A DNA stretch of 32,642 nucleotides from Bacteroidaceae bacterium (lineage in GTDB: Bacteria > Bacteroidota > Bacteroidia > Bacteroidales > Bacteroidaceae), in contig JAFYAT010000122.1 of the NCBI GenBank assembly GCA_017540585.1, positions 1-32,642 on the forward strand. The letters run 5' to 3'. The position numbers were made by a program, and so were the translations under genes. The stretch's first letter is position 1, and each line of letters starts with the position of its first letter. The notes beneath the pieces were generated by a model. It did not search any database, was not told the DNA's origin, and saw only the letters and a list, made by a program, of their open reading frames with translations. Below, piece after piece: positions 31,448 to 32,642 of this stretch.

Positions 31448-32642
<1,195 letters not shown>

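Overview
The window looks like a chromosomal segment of a gut or rumen Bacteroidales, most likely a Prevotella relative. The grounds are a SusC/SusD pair, several Bacteroidetes-only families (DUF4302, DUF4375, DUF4491, DUF6078, FISUMP), lipoproteins with a Cys at about residue 20, and promoters of the Bacteroidetes type (TTTG, 19-20 bp, TAnnTTTG) rather than the E. coli type. The genus is inferred; no rRNA is present to fix it.

Layout. 1-2900: a GH16 endo-beta-glucanase and a secreted FISUMP-domain protein, both on the minus strand, lie between two long inverted repeat copies. 3037-7024: a DUF4375 protein, smpB and a short metH without the reactivation domain, on the plus strand. 7381-10275: an AT-rich outer-membrane beta-barrel receptor and a Cys-rich DUF6078 protein, separated by twin terminators and a dense ACGTACT palindrome array. 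10403-13432 (minus): yqeY, mazG, a FemAB/GNAT-like transferase and a FdtA-like dTDP-sugar ketoisomerase. 13582-13899: tRNA-Ser(GCT) and two identical tRNA-Glu(CTC) genes, with promoter and terminator. 14082-21734 (minus): a four-gene susC-susD-metallopeptidase-DUF4302 locus. 22186-22479 (minus): a DUF4491 membrane protein, divergent from a GH3 beta-glucosidase/xylosidase (22745-25318) and a beta-helix lipoprotein (25484-26935). 27689-32642 (minus): thiamine biosynthesis genes thiC (5' end cut by the window), thiF, thiH, a ThiE/TenI-like gene and thiD.

How the genes fit together. The GH16, GH3 and SusCD genes suit a glycan- or glycoprotein-foraging life, but they do not form one operon. The susCD locus carries a predicted metallopeptidase and no glycosidase, so its substrate could be a protein or peptide. 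The thi genes are co-directional and overlap at two junctions. FdtA and the transferase are 6 bp apart and probably supply surface-polysaccharide chemistry.

The least explained content is intergenic: heptamer repeats at four places, a 9-bp repeat that keeps an open frame into smpB, G-rich hairpins, a 101-bp four-unit repeat with 27-bp arms, ten units of a 23-bp repeat, three units of a 69-bp repeat and four units of a 19-bp repeat. No phage, complete IS, CRISPR array or defence system was recognised.
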